This document shows positions 33,358-42,941 of a stretch of DNA of 64,000 nt, one piece after another. Origin of the DNA: VBDM01 sp963699535 (GTDB taxonomy: Bacteria; Pseudomonadota; Gammaproteobacteria; Burkholderiales; SG8-39). Below the pieces are notes generated by a model. That model saw only the letters and a program-made list of their open reading frames with translations. It ran no database searches and had not been told where the DNA came from. The stretch spans positions 1 to 64,000 of the forward strand of contig CAVOUJ010000021.1 of NCBI GenBank assembly GCA_963699535.1, written 5' to 3'. How positions within the stretch are numbered: position 1 is the first letter of the stretch; each line of letters begins with the position of its first letter. The translations under genes and the position numbers were made by a program.

Positions 33358-35562
33358 TTACTGGGTAGTGCCGGTCGTGGTGACGGAGCTCGGAGTGGTT
33401 CCCGCCCCTGCCGCCGTGCCGATGCTCGTCAAGGCCCCGTTCGAGGCGTTGATGCTGAAGCCCGAGACGTTGCCGGAGCCGCTGTTCGCCACGTAGGCGA
33501 ACTTGCCGGACGGGATCGACGGTGACGGAGACGGCGTGGTCCCCGCCGTCGTGCTGGCACCCGCGGTCAGGTTGCCGTTCGAGTCCAGAGTGTATCTCGA
33601 AACGACGTTGCCACTGCCGCTGTTCGCCACGTAGACGAACCTGCCGGAGGCGTCGACGGTGACGGAGACGGGATTGGTCCCGGCAGTGAACGGCGAGAGG
33701 GAGGCCGGAGTGAGCGAGCCGGGGATGGCACAGGGTTCAGGACGGGGTCCCGGGAGTCGATCGTGTAGGCCGAGACGTTGCCGCCGGCGTTCGCGACATA
33801 GGCGAAGCGCCCGGAGGGATTCGACGTCTACCGACTGGAAACCGATACCCGCGGCGAACGGTCGGCAGTCGAACGGCGTGAGCGCGCCGGTGCTCGCGGT
33901 GATCGTGTAGGCCGAGACGTGGCCGGCCGGCGTTCGTGACGTAGGCGAACCGCCCGGCCGGAATCGACGGCTGACCGATATCGGATTGGTACCCGCCAGG
34001 AAGTCCGCGCCACTGCAGGTCGCTCCACCGCCACAGTTGATCTGAGTAAGCGCGCCAGTGCCGCCGAGTCGGAGTCGATCGTGTAGGCCGAGACGGTGGC
34101 GGATCCGGCGTTCGCGACATATACGAACCGACCGGTGCCATCCACGCGACCGACTGGGGACTTGGTCCCTGCGGCGACAGCAGCACCGACACTCGTAAGC
34201 GTTGCCGTGCCGGAGTTGATCGTATAGGCTGAGACGTTGCCGCCGCCGTTCGCGACATAGGCGAAGCGACCGGTGGGATCCACGCTGACCGAGGCCGGGA
34301 TTGGTCCCTGTCGCACAGTCGCGCATTGCAGCCGACCGCTGCAATTGATGTGCGCGAGCAACCGCTGCCGGGATTGATCGTATACGCCGACACATTGTTG
34401 GAGCCGACATTCGTCACGTAGGCGAACTTCGGCGTGTACACGAGCGGCACGCCCTTGGTCATGGCCATACCTTCAGTTGCTGGCGCGGCCGGCGAACGTG
34501 GACAAGGCGGTTCAAGGCTCCGGTCGTTCCGGTCGATGCTGTACGCCGAGACGTTGTTGGAGCCAGCATTCGCCACGTAGGCGAACTTGCCGGTCGAGTC
34601 GATGGCGACGGAGACGGGACTGATCCCCGCCGGCACTGTATCGACAGCAGTCAGGGCGCCGGTCCCGGGTGTGATCTTGTAGGCCGAGACGCTGAAGCCG
34701 GATTCATTCGCCACGTAAACGAACTTGCCTGACGGGTCGACGGTGACCCAGAGCGGGATGGTCCCGCCGTGACGCAATCGGCAAGCCGCACGGCGGTGAG
34801 CGCGCCGGCGCTCGGACCGGTCAGCGTGATCGCTGAAGGCCGAGATGCTGTCGGAGCCGTCGTTCGCCACGTAGGCGAACTTGCCCGGACGGGTCGACGG
34901 TGACGGAGCGGGCACCAGTGCCCCCCGTCGTATATGGCGAGCCGGAAACTTGCGTGAGCACGCCGCTGCTGGAGTTGATCGCGTAGGCCGAGACCGTGTG
35001 GGAGCTGTTATTCGCGACGTAGGCGAACTTTCCTGACGGGTCGATGGTCACGGAGCGGGGATTGGCCCCCGCCGCGAAGTTTGCGCCAAGGCAGCCGGTA
35101 CTGCAGACAATCTGATTGAGCGCGCCGCTGCCGGAGTTGATCGTATACGCCGAGACGCTGTTGCTGCCGTCATTCGCCACGTAGGCGAACTTGCCGGTCG
35201 GATCGACGGTGACCGAATACGGATTGAACCCGGCGCCAAACGGCGAGCCGCTGACTTCCGTGAGCGCGCCGGTGCTCGCGTTGATCGTATAGGCCGAGAC
35301 CGTGCTCGGGTTAGATGCTGTCGCCGTTGTTGGCCACGTAGACGAACTTGCCCAAGGGATCGACCGCGACCGAGATCGGCTTGGTCCCCGCGCCGATGTA
35401 GCCGTTGAAGCGCAACTGCCCGCTCGTCGCGTTCACCGTGTAGATGGACACGCTGGCGTCGTTGAAATTCGCCACGTAGGCAAAGCGCGGCGACGGCGTG
35501 ACGCAGGTGACGTGACGCTGGTGATATTGCCACTCGTCACGGCCCGACCGTACCCGAGCCAC
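33358..35562 (-). pseudogene. YVTN/lactonase-like beta-propeller region in several frames
   Basis: Repeats of about 45 residues with the pattern GKFAYVANxGSxNVSAYTI, then TGALT, then GTxPxSVTVDPSG are seen in all three minus frames in turn. This is the 7-bladed YVTN-type propeller seen in surface-layer and lactonase-like proteins. Frame changes occur near 35318, 34885, 34820, 34770 and 34490, and several more lie between 34400 and 33740. Most visible ones look like single-base indels at GC-rich repeat positions. The gene ends at 33358 with a short Gly/Thr tail. Confidence 0.55.
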
Positions 35563-38500
35563 CGTTCGTGACCGTGCAGGTCTGGCTCAGAACCGTGGGC
35601 TGCGTGAAGACCGTCACGGCGTAGGTCGATCCGCTCAAGACGGGCGTGGTGAAGGTGAACGCGCCGTCGGCCAAGATCGTCTTGTTGTCGCCGCCGTTGT
35701 TCCGCAGCACCAGGCCCGTGCCGGCGAGCCCGGTGACGTTGCCGCCGATCGTGTAGGTGTTGGTCGTGCAGACGATGTTGACGCTGGCGATATCGGCATT
35801 CGTCACCGTGCCCGTGGCGCTGGCGGGCGGGGTAAACGCGCAGGTCTGGGTCGGGGTGCTCGGCGGCGTCTGCACCGTCACCGTGTAGGTCTGCCCGCTC
35901 GCAATCTTCGTAGTGAAGGCAAAGGTGGTGGCGTTGGCCAGGACCGTGAGATCGTTTCCGCCGTTGTTCCGCAGCACCAGGCCCGTCCCCGTGAGCCCGC
36001 TGATCGTGCCCCCGATCGTGTAGGTGTTGGTCGTGCAGACGATGTTGACGCTGGCGATATCGGCATTCGTCACCGTGCCCGAGGCGCTGGCCGGCGGGTT
36101 GAACACGCAGGTCTGGGTGGGCGTGCTCGGCTGCGTTTGCACCGTCACCGCATAGGTCTGCCCGCTCGCAATCTTCGTCGTGAAGGCAAAGGTGGTGGCG
36201 TTGGCTAGGACCGTGAGATCGTTTCCGCCGTTGTTCCGCAGCACCAGACCCGTGCCCGTGAGCCCACTGATCGTGCCCCCGATCGTATAAGTGTTGGTCG
36301 CGCAGGAAACATTGACATTGACGTCCGCCGCTCCTACGGTGCCTGTCGGAGCACTGACCGTACAGGTCTGGCTCGGAAGTGTCGGCTGCGTGAGAACGGT
36401 CACGTTGTAGGCCGCACCGCTCGCGATCTTCGTGGTGAAGTTGGACGAGCCGTTCGTCGTGACCGTCTTGTTGTCGGTGCCATTGTTCTGCAGCACCACT
36501 CCCGTTGTCGTGCCCGCAGTCGAGAGCCCGCTGACCGTGACTCCGATAAAGTAGGTATTGGTCGTGCAGGAGATGCTGATATTCGTGACAGGCCCTGTGA
36601 TCGGCCCCGCGCCATTCGCCGTGACCGTGCAGGTCTGCGTGGGGTTGCTGGGCTGGGTGAAGACGGTGACGCTGTAGTCCGAGCCGTACGCAACGTGGTT
36701 GACGAAGGTGAAGCTGGTGGCGGCGGCCGAGACCGTGAGATCCTCGGTGTTGATGCCGGAATCATAGGTGTTCCGCAGCTTCAGGCCCGTACCGGTCAGC
36801 CCGGTGATGGTGCCCCCGACCGCGTAGGTGTTGGTCTGGCAACTAACCCCGATGTTGGCCACGCTCGCACCGGCGAGCGTTCCGCTGCCGTTGGTCACCG
36901 AGCAGTTTTCCTGGATCGGCGGCACGAACACCGTGACGACGTAGCTCGAGCCGTCAAGGATGGCAGGGAATGTGAAACCTCCGTTCGCAGCCACCGGGAG
37001 GTTGGTAGTCCCATTCAGTCTGAGGGTCAGGCCGCCGCTGCCGGTGTTGATGCCGCTCACCGTTCCCCCGACCGTGAAGGTGTTGGTCACGCAATTGACG
37101 GCGACGTTGGTGACGTGGGCGCCGCCCACCGTACCCGAGCCGTTCGTGACCGTGCAGGTCTGGCTGAGGTTGCCGGGCTGCGTTTGCACCGTCACGGCAT
37201 AGGTCTGGCCGCTCGCGATCGGCGTGGCTGAAGGTGAAGCCGAAGGGGCCGGTCTTCGGGATCGTGATCTCATCGGCGGGATGTTGTTGTTCCGCAGCAT
37301 CAGGCCCGCACCCGCGAGTCCGGTGACCGTGCCGCCGATCGAGTAGTTGTTGGTCGTGCAGGCGATGCTGACGTTGGAGATGTCCCCTCCTCCCACGGTG
37401 CCCGAGCCGTTGGCGGTGACCGTGCAGGTTTGGGTCGGAGTGGTGGGCTTCGTTTGCACCGTCACCGCATAGGTCGCGCCGCTCGCAATCTTCGTGCTGA
37501 AGGCAAAGGTGGTGGCGTTCGCCGGGACCGTGAGATCGTTGCCGCCGTTGTTCCGCAGCACCAAGCCCGTGCCGGTGAGCCCGGTGATCGTGCCCCCGAT
37601 CGTGTAGGTGTTGGTGACGCAGGTGACCGCAACAGTGGTGACGGGGCCGCTCCCCACGGTGCCCGAGCCGGCCGCGACCGTGCAGGTCTGGCTGGGATTG
37701 GTCGGCTGCGTGAGGACGGTCACGTTGTAGGCCAGGCCGCTTGCAACCGGTGTGCTGAAGGTGAAGGGGCCGTTGCTCGAAACCACCAGGTTGGTCGTGT
37801 TGTTATTGTTCAGGACCAGACCCGTGCCGGCGAGCCCGCTGACGGTGCCCCCTACGGCGAAGCTGTTGGTGACGCAGGTGACCGAGACGTTAGTGACATT
37901 GGTGATCGGCGTTGTGCCCGAGCCGCTGGTGACCGTGCAGGTCTGGCTGGGATTGGTCGGCTGCGTGAGGACGGTCACGCTGTACGGCGAACCGATCGCC
38001 ACAGGCGTCCCGAAGGTGAACGGGCCGGCGGACGTGACGGCGAGGCTGTCGCCGCCGTTGTTTTGCAGCACCAGCCCTATCCCCGTGAGCCCGAAGACCG
38101 TGCCCCCGATGGTGGAGCTGTTGGTCGCGCATGTGATCGCGACGTTGGTGACATTGCCGGTCACGGTGCCCGAGCTGTTGGCGACCGCGCAGGTCTGTGT
38201 GGGGTTCGTGGGCTGCGCGACGACCGCGACGCTGTAGGTCGAGCCGTACGCAATCGGCGTGCTGAAGACGAAGCCGCCATTTAGGGTCACCGCGAGATCG
38301 TCGCCGCCGTTGTTCCGCAGCACCAGACCCGTGCCCGCGAGCCCGTTGACCGTGCCCCCGACGGAGTACGTATTGGTCGTGCAGGTAATCGCGACGTTGG
38401 CAACGTTCGCCCCGGCGAGCGTGCCGCTGCCGTTCGCAACCGTGCAGACCTGCTGAATCGGCGGCGTGAGCACCGTGACAAAGTAGGGCAAGCCGTCGAG

Positions 38501-39001
38501 AATCGGCGTGCCGAACGAAAAAGCCCCGTTCGCGACTATCGAAGCCTGATAGAGCGTTCCGTTGACATTCAGTCTGAGAGTGAGGCCGGAGGCGTTGTAG
38601 CCGGATACGGCGCCCCCGATCGTGAAGCTATCCGTGGTGCAGGAAACGCTGACGTTGCTGACGTCTGCGCTGACCGTGCCCGCGCCATTCGTGACCGTGC
38701 AGGTCTGGCTGAGGTTGGTCGGTTGAGTGAGTACGGTGACGCTGTAAGCGTTGCCGCTCGTGATGCGCGTGCTGAAGGTGAACGCGCCGTTTGCCGGGAT
38801 TGGGAGATTGTCGCCGCCGTTGTCCTGCAGCACGAGGCCGGTGCCGGATAGACCCGAGACCGTGCCACTGACGGTGTAGGTCGGAGGAGGAGCGCTTTCG
38901 CCACCTCCCCCGCCGCCGCATGACGCGAGAAGCAGCGCGAGCGCAAGCCCGCAAAAACCAGAACTGGAAATTCCCGTCGCCGCCGGAGTTCCTATGCGCA
39001 C
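33358..39001 (-). pseudogene. Lipoprotein with adhesin-type repeats and a C-terminal YVTN beta-propeller, frameshifted
   Basis: Read as one gene of about 1,880 codons. A lipoprotein signal with a classic lipobox (ALALLLASCGGGG) is followed by about thirteen repeats of 80 residues, then about sixteen YVTN-type propeller repeats. The repeat part is a single open frame; near 35545 an extra base moves the reading into the propeller, which is then broken at least seven more times. I prefer the GTG at 39001, preceded by GGGAGGGG, over the GTG at 39019. A sigma-54-like promoter lies upstream. The protein is probably anchored in the outer membrane and binds glycans or cells. Confidence 0.6.
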
Positions 39002-39019
39002 GACCCCTCCCAGGGTCAC
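35537..39019 (-). CDS. Adhesin-type repeat lipoprotein, in-frame part
   Basis: 1,160 codons. The signal peptide ends LLLASC. Tandem repeats of about 80 residues follow: GGTVSGLSGTGLVLQNNGGD, FTFSTPVASG, YNVTVLTQPTNPSQTCTV and GTVGSGPVTTVAVTC. Each carries two Cys, one in QTC and one in the final VxC, that could form a disulfide. About thirteen units are present, varying at the GLVL(R/Q/N)NN position. Such repeats occur in large proteobacterial surface proteins. The frame ends at an out-of-place stop at 35537, in a repeat interrupted by an indel before the propeller. Confidence 0.7.
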   Translation of the reverse strand: MTLGGVVRIGTPAATGISSSGFCGLALALLLASCGGGGGGESAPPPTYTVSGTVSGLSGTGLVLQDNGGDNLPIPANGAFTFSTRITSGNAYSVTVLTQPTNLSQTCTVTNGAGTVSADVSNVSVSCTTDSFTIGGAVSGYNASGLTLRLNVNGTLYQASIVANGAFSFGTPILDGLPYFVTVLTPPIQQVCTVANGSGTLAGANVANVAITCTTNTYSVGGTVNGLAGTGLVLRNNGGDDLAVTLNGGFVFSTPIAYGSTYSVAVVAQPTNPTQTCAVANSSGTVTGNVTNVAITCATNSSTIGGTVFGLTGIGLVLQNNGGDSLAVTSAGPFTFGTPVAIGSPYSVTVLTQPTNPSQTCTVTSGSGTTPITNVTNVSVTCVTNSFAVGGTVSGLAGTGLVLNNNNTTNLVVSSNGPFTFSTPVASGLAYNVTVLTQPTNPSQTCTVAAGSGTVGSGPVTTVAVTCVTNTYTIGGTITGLTGTGLVLRNNGGNDLTVPANATTFAFSTKIASGATYAVTVQTKPTTPTQTCTVTANGSGTVGGGDISNVSIACTTNNYSIGGTVTGLAGAGLMLRNNNIPPMRSRSRRPAPSASPSATPIASGQTYAVTVQTQPGNLSQTCTVTNGSGTVGGAHVTNVAVNCVTNTFTVGGTVSGINTGSGGLTLRLNGTTNLPVAANGGFTFPAILDGSSYVVTVFVPPIQENCSVTNGSGTLAGASVANIGVSCQTNTYAVGGTITGLTGTGLKLRNTYDSGINTEDLTVSAAATSFTFVNHVAYGSDYSVTVFTQPSNPTQTCTVTANGAGPITGPVTNISISCTTNTYFIGVTVSGLSTAGTTTGVVLQNNGTDNKTVTTNGSSNFTTKIASGAAYNVTVLTQPTLPSQTCTVSAPTGTVGAADVNVNVSCATNTYTIGGTISGLTGTGLVLRNNGGNDLTVLANATTFAFTTKIASGQTYAVTVQTQPSTPTQTCVFNPPASASGTVTNADIASVNIVCTTNTYTIGGTISGLTGTGLVLRNNGGNDLTVLANATTFAFTTKIASGQTYTVTVQTPPSTPTQTCAFTPPASATGTVTNADIASVNIVCTTNTYTIGGNVTGLAGTGLVLRNNGGDNKTILADGAFTFTTPVLSGSTYAVTVFTQPTVLSQTCTVTNGGSGTVGP

Positions 39020-39298
39020 AAAGCCTAACTACCCATGACGAAACACAAGCAAGCAACATGCCGCTGAAGATGCCATCGCTTGAAGTCCCCGCGATGGTCG
39101 GGTTGGACGCCCAGCGCCACCCGTCTTAAACAACCTCAGCCTATGAAACCAAGACAGTCCCGCTTTCGAATCGGCGTCTACTTTTTGGTTATCTGGATCT
39201 GCCTGAAAGGAACACTATCACAACACCGTCCGCCTACGGCCCGAAAAATGTGACGGATTTCACACACGCGTGGCGAAATCTCGACTGTTCGTACTTAG
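39020..39298. other. Upstream region of the adhesin-propeller gene
   Basis: No gene is supported. It contains the sigma-54-like site on the minus strand and a lower-GC stretch around 39150-39260. The gene to its right ends at 39299 on the same strand without a recognisable terminator. Confidence 0.45.
39048..39063 (-). promoter_or_regulatory. Candidate sigma-54 promoter of the adhesin-propeller lipoprotein
   Basis: On the minus strand the sequence CGGCATGTTGCTTGCT has -24 GG (39062-39061) and -12 GC (39050-39049) ten bases apart, close to TGGCAC-N5-TTGCT. The -12 element lies 30 bases before the GTG at 39019 and 48 before the preferred GTG at 39001. The spacing and sequence resemble the site before the acyl cassette. 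Confidence 0.45.
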
Positions 39299-40538
39299 TC
39301 AGTGACTTACCGGCTCAATCGACGGCACTGACGTTCCGGTCACCCTAAACACATGAATCACGGGTCCGGCGGCGTCCGCGCCACGCTGCGACAAGTAGAT
39401 CCGTTGGGTTTGGGGGTCGTAGGCAGCTCCACCCAGGAAGTGCGTGCTGCGGGCGTCTTCGAACGGAAGATTGAAAGTCCAAACGGCATACGGCTGGGGC
39501 TGATATTGCCGCTTGGTTCCCTTTTTTACTGCGAGGAGATCGTTGGCGTCGTAGGCCCAGACTTGGTAGACATACGGGTACCCGTGGACTCCCTTGTAGG
39601 GGTCGGCCGGGTCGCCGCAATCAGCCCCTTCGCCGTAGCAATAGCGACCCACTCCGTGCCTGCCAAAAAAAAGCAGGCTGCGGGTTCCCCTCGGGAATAC
39701 GACGCCAGAGATGCTGGACGTCAGGTTGTACACGGGATTGGTTGAACTCACCGGCCGCAGCGGGTTGGAGAGAGGATAGCCGAGTAAACGGGTAGCCGAA
39801 CGGTCCGTCAGGCTAGGATCAAACACGGAGATCGAAGGGCCGCAAGATTGAACGCTGGCGATCGAGAGACAGCACATCCCAGTAAGTGCGGGTCCACCCA
39901 GTAATCCCTGCCATTCTGGGGGCACCAAAGTCATGTAGCCACCGACAAAGTGAGGGTCGGAACCGACCGAATAGGGTCCTATGACTTGCCCGGTTGTCGA
40001 CAACGACAGGGGCCTGGAAAAATGGGAGGCGCTTTGAGTACCGCCCCCATCGTAATAGGAGAATCCCGTAACGATCAGCCTGCCGTTGTGGACCAGGTGA
40101 CCGCCGATCTTCTTGGGATTCGAATCCGAGGGATTGATTCGGCCCAGCCTGCCTTCCGTCGCGTCCCTAAGCGGCTGCAAAACGGTTGCGGTCCTGAGCT
40201 CATCGAGCTTCGCGCTGTTTACTAGCAGCGGGAATGCCTATTTCCGCGGAGAACTGCACGTGGTCGTGCCCGGTAATGTACAAGGAGTTGTTCCCGGGGT
40301 TGTAGCCGAGGGCAGTCCCGCCATAGCTGAAGGTGGTAGCGTCGCTCGTGCCTTGCGGAACCCGAAAGGCGCCCTGATACGCGAGATTGTCCTTCTGGAC
40401 AAGCGGGAAAGCCGTCGGGGCAGCACCGAGGGGTGCATTGAGGACGATCAAGCTCAGAGCTGCCAGCGCGTGCCTCACCTTCCCTCGAATGCGTCGCCAA
40501 TCGCATCCCGAGCCTTCATGAACCTGGCTGCGTTCCAT
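39299..40538 (-). CDS. Secreted protein of unknown function, one frameshift
   Basis: About 412 codons when two frames are joined. The first, from ATG 40538, has a signal peptide (HALAALSLIVLNAPLGAA) and then TAFPLVQKDNLAYQGAFRVP and YGGTALGYNPGNNSLYITGH. An extra A near 40222 shifts the frame. The second continues SAKLDELRTATVLQPLRDAT to the end and has a propeller-like tail with GGAAYDPQTQRIYLSQRGAD. It may be a periplasmic or extracellular beta-propeller, as the repeating x-x-x-GY-P-x-x-x-L-Y-ITG strands suggest. I do not recognise a named family. It sits 16 bases after the beta-helix gene on the same strand. Confidence 0.6.
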
Positions 40539-40554
40539 ACACTCTGATATCAAA

Positions 40555-41772
40555 TCAGCGAAGCGTGGATCTTGCCGCAAACTGATCCGCGCCGACATCA
40601 ATCTTCGCTCCGGCCGGCCGAGGATGCCCGTCAAAATCATCGCTCAGACCGGGAACGGCCCGCCCGGCAGCGACGACCGAACTGATGGCAGAAGCCAAGT
40701 GCAGGTCGCCGCTGGCCGGGTTGACGAACCAGCTTCGAACCGCATTCGCCACATTATTGGAAACCACACCAGACGCCCCATTTCGGCTCACGATTGGCCT
40801 GTTCGTCAAGTTGTTCACGATCAAGACACCCGTCGTCGAGGCGAATCGATACTCGATGGCCCAGGGAAAACTGTTGTCCATCAGGATTGTGTTGTTGTAG
40901 ACCTGCGTGCCCGGACTCTCCATCAAGGCAATTCCGGTATCCGCAAAGCGGCCGGCGTCGGCGGCGTGGTAGATCATGTTGTTCCGGATGATTCCGCCCG
41001 TGTTACCTTTCCCGTCAAGCCCGAATCCGATTCCGCGGTCGCAGTTGACGATCAGGTTTTTCTCCACGGTGTTGTTGGCCGAGCCGTCCCAAAAGTGCAC
41101 CGCAAACTCGGCAACGGATCTGCTGGGACTGACAATATTGCGGAACGTATTGTTACGGATTATCCAGTTCTTTGATCCATGAGCGTCGATGCCGCCGATG
41201 TAGAACTGCGGGCCGATGCCGGCGGTATATTCAAAAAGGCAGTTTTCAACCAGCCCGTCGTCCGAGGAAACGCCACGAGCAGCCGGGTCATTGCTCACTT
41301 TGATCATCTGCTGGTAGGCGTCTCTCAAGATGCAGTTTCGAATCACCGGCGCGTCGGCGTCACTCTCGCCGGCGATTTGGATGAGATGGAACCCGCTTTT
41401 CTGCAGCGTGACATCGCTGAGTCTGAAATTTCGCGCCGCAACTCTGACGAGGTTACCGATACGCGCGGTATTGCTCATGGCGTCGCCCTGGATTACGACC
41501 TTTTCACGAACGCCTGATTGGCCCGCGATTGTGACGTTAGGCGCGGTGATGTTTAAGGTATTAATTAAGGCATAGACTCCATCGAGCACCAGGATCGTAC
41601 TGTTGCCGCCGGAGCTATTGGCGGTGGCGACGGCGCGCTCCAGTTGAGCGACCGTACCTACGGTAATCGTCTGAGCCGAGGCGAGACTTGCCGTCCAAAT
41701 GAAAACGAGTGCGTACCGGGGAATGAGTCGAATGGCATCGAATACTCGTGCGAGAGTTGCATTGAATGTCAT
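40555..41772 (-). CDS. Secreted right-handed beta-helix protein
   Basis: About 405 residues. A signal peptide ends WTASLASAQ, and TITVGTVAQLERAVATANSS follows; this is the opening of PL6/chondroitinase-B-like and other parallel beta-helix proteins. Repeated N-rich coils come next (NWIIRNNTFRNI, NNTVEKNLIVNCDRG, IRNNMIYHAADAG) and a conserved ending, DFDGHPRPAGAKIDVGADQF. It may be a polysaccharide lyase, epimerase or binding protein; the catalytic Lys/Arg pair of PL6 could not be assigned. I prefer the ATG at 41772 because the signal peptide follows directly, but an ATG at 41817 is possible. It lies 77 bases after the XrtA-type ATPase on the same strand. Confidence 0.75.
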   Translation of the reverse strand: MTFNATLARVFDAIRLIPRYALVFIWTASLASAQTITVGTVAQLERAVATANSSGGNSTILVLDGVYALINTLNITAPNVTIAGQSGVREKVVIQGDAMSNTARIGNLVRVAARNFRLSDVTLQKSGFHLIQIAGESDADAPVIRNCILRDAYQQMIKVSNDPAARGVSSDDGLVENCLFEYTAGIGPQFYIGGIDAHGSKNWIIRNNTFRNIVSPSRSVAEFAVHFWDGSANNTVEKNLIVNCDRGIGFGLDGKGNTGGIIRNNMIYHAADAGRFADTGIALMESPGTQVYNNTILMDNSFPWAIEYRFASTTGVLIVNNLTNRPIVSRNGASGVVSNNVANAVRSWFVNPASGDLHLASAISSVVAAGRAVPGLSDDFDGHPRPAGAKIDVGADQFAARSTLR

Positions 41773-41849
41773 GATCGCATCGAGATTGCGAGATGAGATG
41801 GCAACGCGATCCGGCAACTTGGACCGTCTCGCTTACGACCAGTCCTGTT

Positions 41850-42935
41850 TCACCGGTTCTTTTTGCGCATGTCGACGGTGGGCATGTCGACAGTGGATTC
41901 CAGCCGCAGACCGGTGCCTTTTTTTTGGGCGAGATTCCGCAGATGAACCTCGATTGCCGCAAGACTCTTGCCGATCAAGTCCAGCGCCGGCGCGAGGTGC
42001 TCTATTTTTCCGGCTTGGCCGGCGATCGTCGCCAAGGCTCCGGATTGCTCTCGCAGGATTTCAAGCATTGCTTTCTCGGCCGGAACGGAAGGCGTCTTGA
42101 GGCGGTGCTTTTCTATGCGCTCGGCGTAAGACGGCCACTGCAGCTCCCTATTGGCCGCCTCCATCACTTCCTGAGTGACTTCGTGCAGGTTGTCGGCGTA
42201 AGCGCAAGTCAGTGCCACATCGCAAAGAGTGTTGACCAGGCGCGGGATGCCTCCCGTGTAGTTGTAGATGAAAGACAGCGTCTCGGGCCGGAACAACGCC
42301 GTGTTCTTGGCCCCTGCGATGCCGAGCCGGTGGCGTATGTAAGCGCCGATTTCTTGATCGTTCAGGGCGGGAATGTAGTAACGCAGCTTTACACGCTGCC
42401 TCAGCTGATCCATTCCTGGATGATCGAGAAGCTCGTTCAGCTGCGGCTGCCCGACAAGAATCACGTGGAGCATCTTTTCTTTCTTGGTTTCCAGCCCCGC
42501 GAGCATGCGGATCTCCTCCAGCACCTTCATGCTCAGATTGTGCGCATCGTCAACGATCAGCACGATCTGCTTGCGCTGCTGGGACTGCTTGACGAGGAAA
42601 TTGTTCAGCATGTCGAGCAGCTCGACTTTCTTGGCGTCAAACGGATCCACGCCGAACTCAACCAGTAGGGCCTGAAGGAATTCGACTTCATCGAGCTGCG
42701 TCTGGAAAACCTTGGCAACGAGGACATCTTCGTTCAGTTCCGACAGCAGCTTCTGGATCAGGGTTGTCTTGCCGGAGCCGATTTCTCCGGTGATAACCAC
42801 GAAGCCTTCCTGGTTCCACACGGTGTAATCCATGTAGGTCTTGGCGCGCGTGTGGGCCTCGCTCATGAACAGGAAGTCGATGTCCGGCGTGAGCCGGAAC
42901 GGCTGCGCGGTCAGGTTGAAATGCTCGAGATACAT
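41850..42935 (-). CDS. XrtA/PEP-CTERM-associated secretion ATPase (ExeA/GspA-like)
   Basis: A 361-residue cytoplasmic AAA ATPase. It starts MYLEHFNLTAQPFRLTPDID, then has Walker A GEIGSGKTTL near residues 50-59, Walker B IVLIVDDAHNLS and the sensor-region QPQLNELLD. The N-terminus, length and motifs fit the PEP-CTERM-locus ATPase family TIGR03015, related to ExeA. It is thought to energise or regulate assembly of the EPS export apparatus. It starts seven bases after the barrel-protein stop, so it belongs to the same operon. Its C-terminal 40 residues are polar. Confidence 0.88.
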   Translation of the reverse strand: MYLEHFNLTAQPFRLTPDIDFLFMSEAHTRAKTYMDYTVWNQEGFVVITGEIGSGKTTLIQKLLSELNEDVLVAKVFQTQLDEVEFLQALLVEFGVDPFDAKKVELLDMLNNFLVKQSQQRKQIVLIVDDAHNLSMKVLEEIRMLAGLETKKEKMLHVILVGQPQLNELLDHPGMDQLRQRVKLRYYIPALNDQEIGAYIRHRLGIAGAKNTALFRPETLSFIYNYTGGIPRLVNTLCDVALTCAYADNLHEVTQEVMEAANRELQWPSYAERIEKHRLKTPSVPAEKAMLEILREQSGALATIAGQAGKIEHLAPALDLIGKSLAAIEVHLRNLAQKKGTGLRLESTVDMPTVDMRKKNR

Positions 42936-42941
42936 GTCCGT

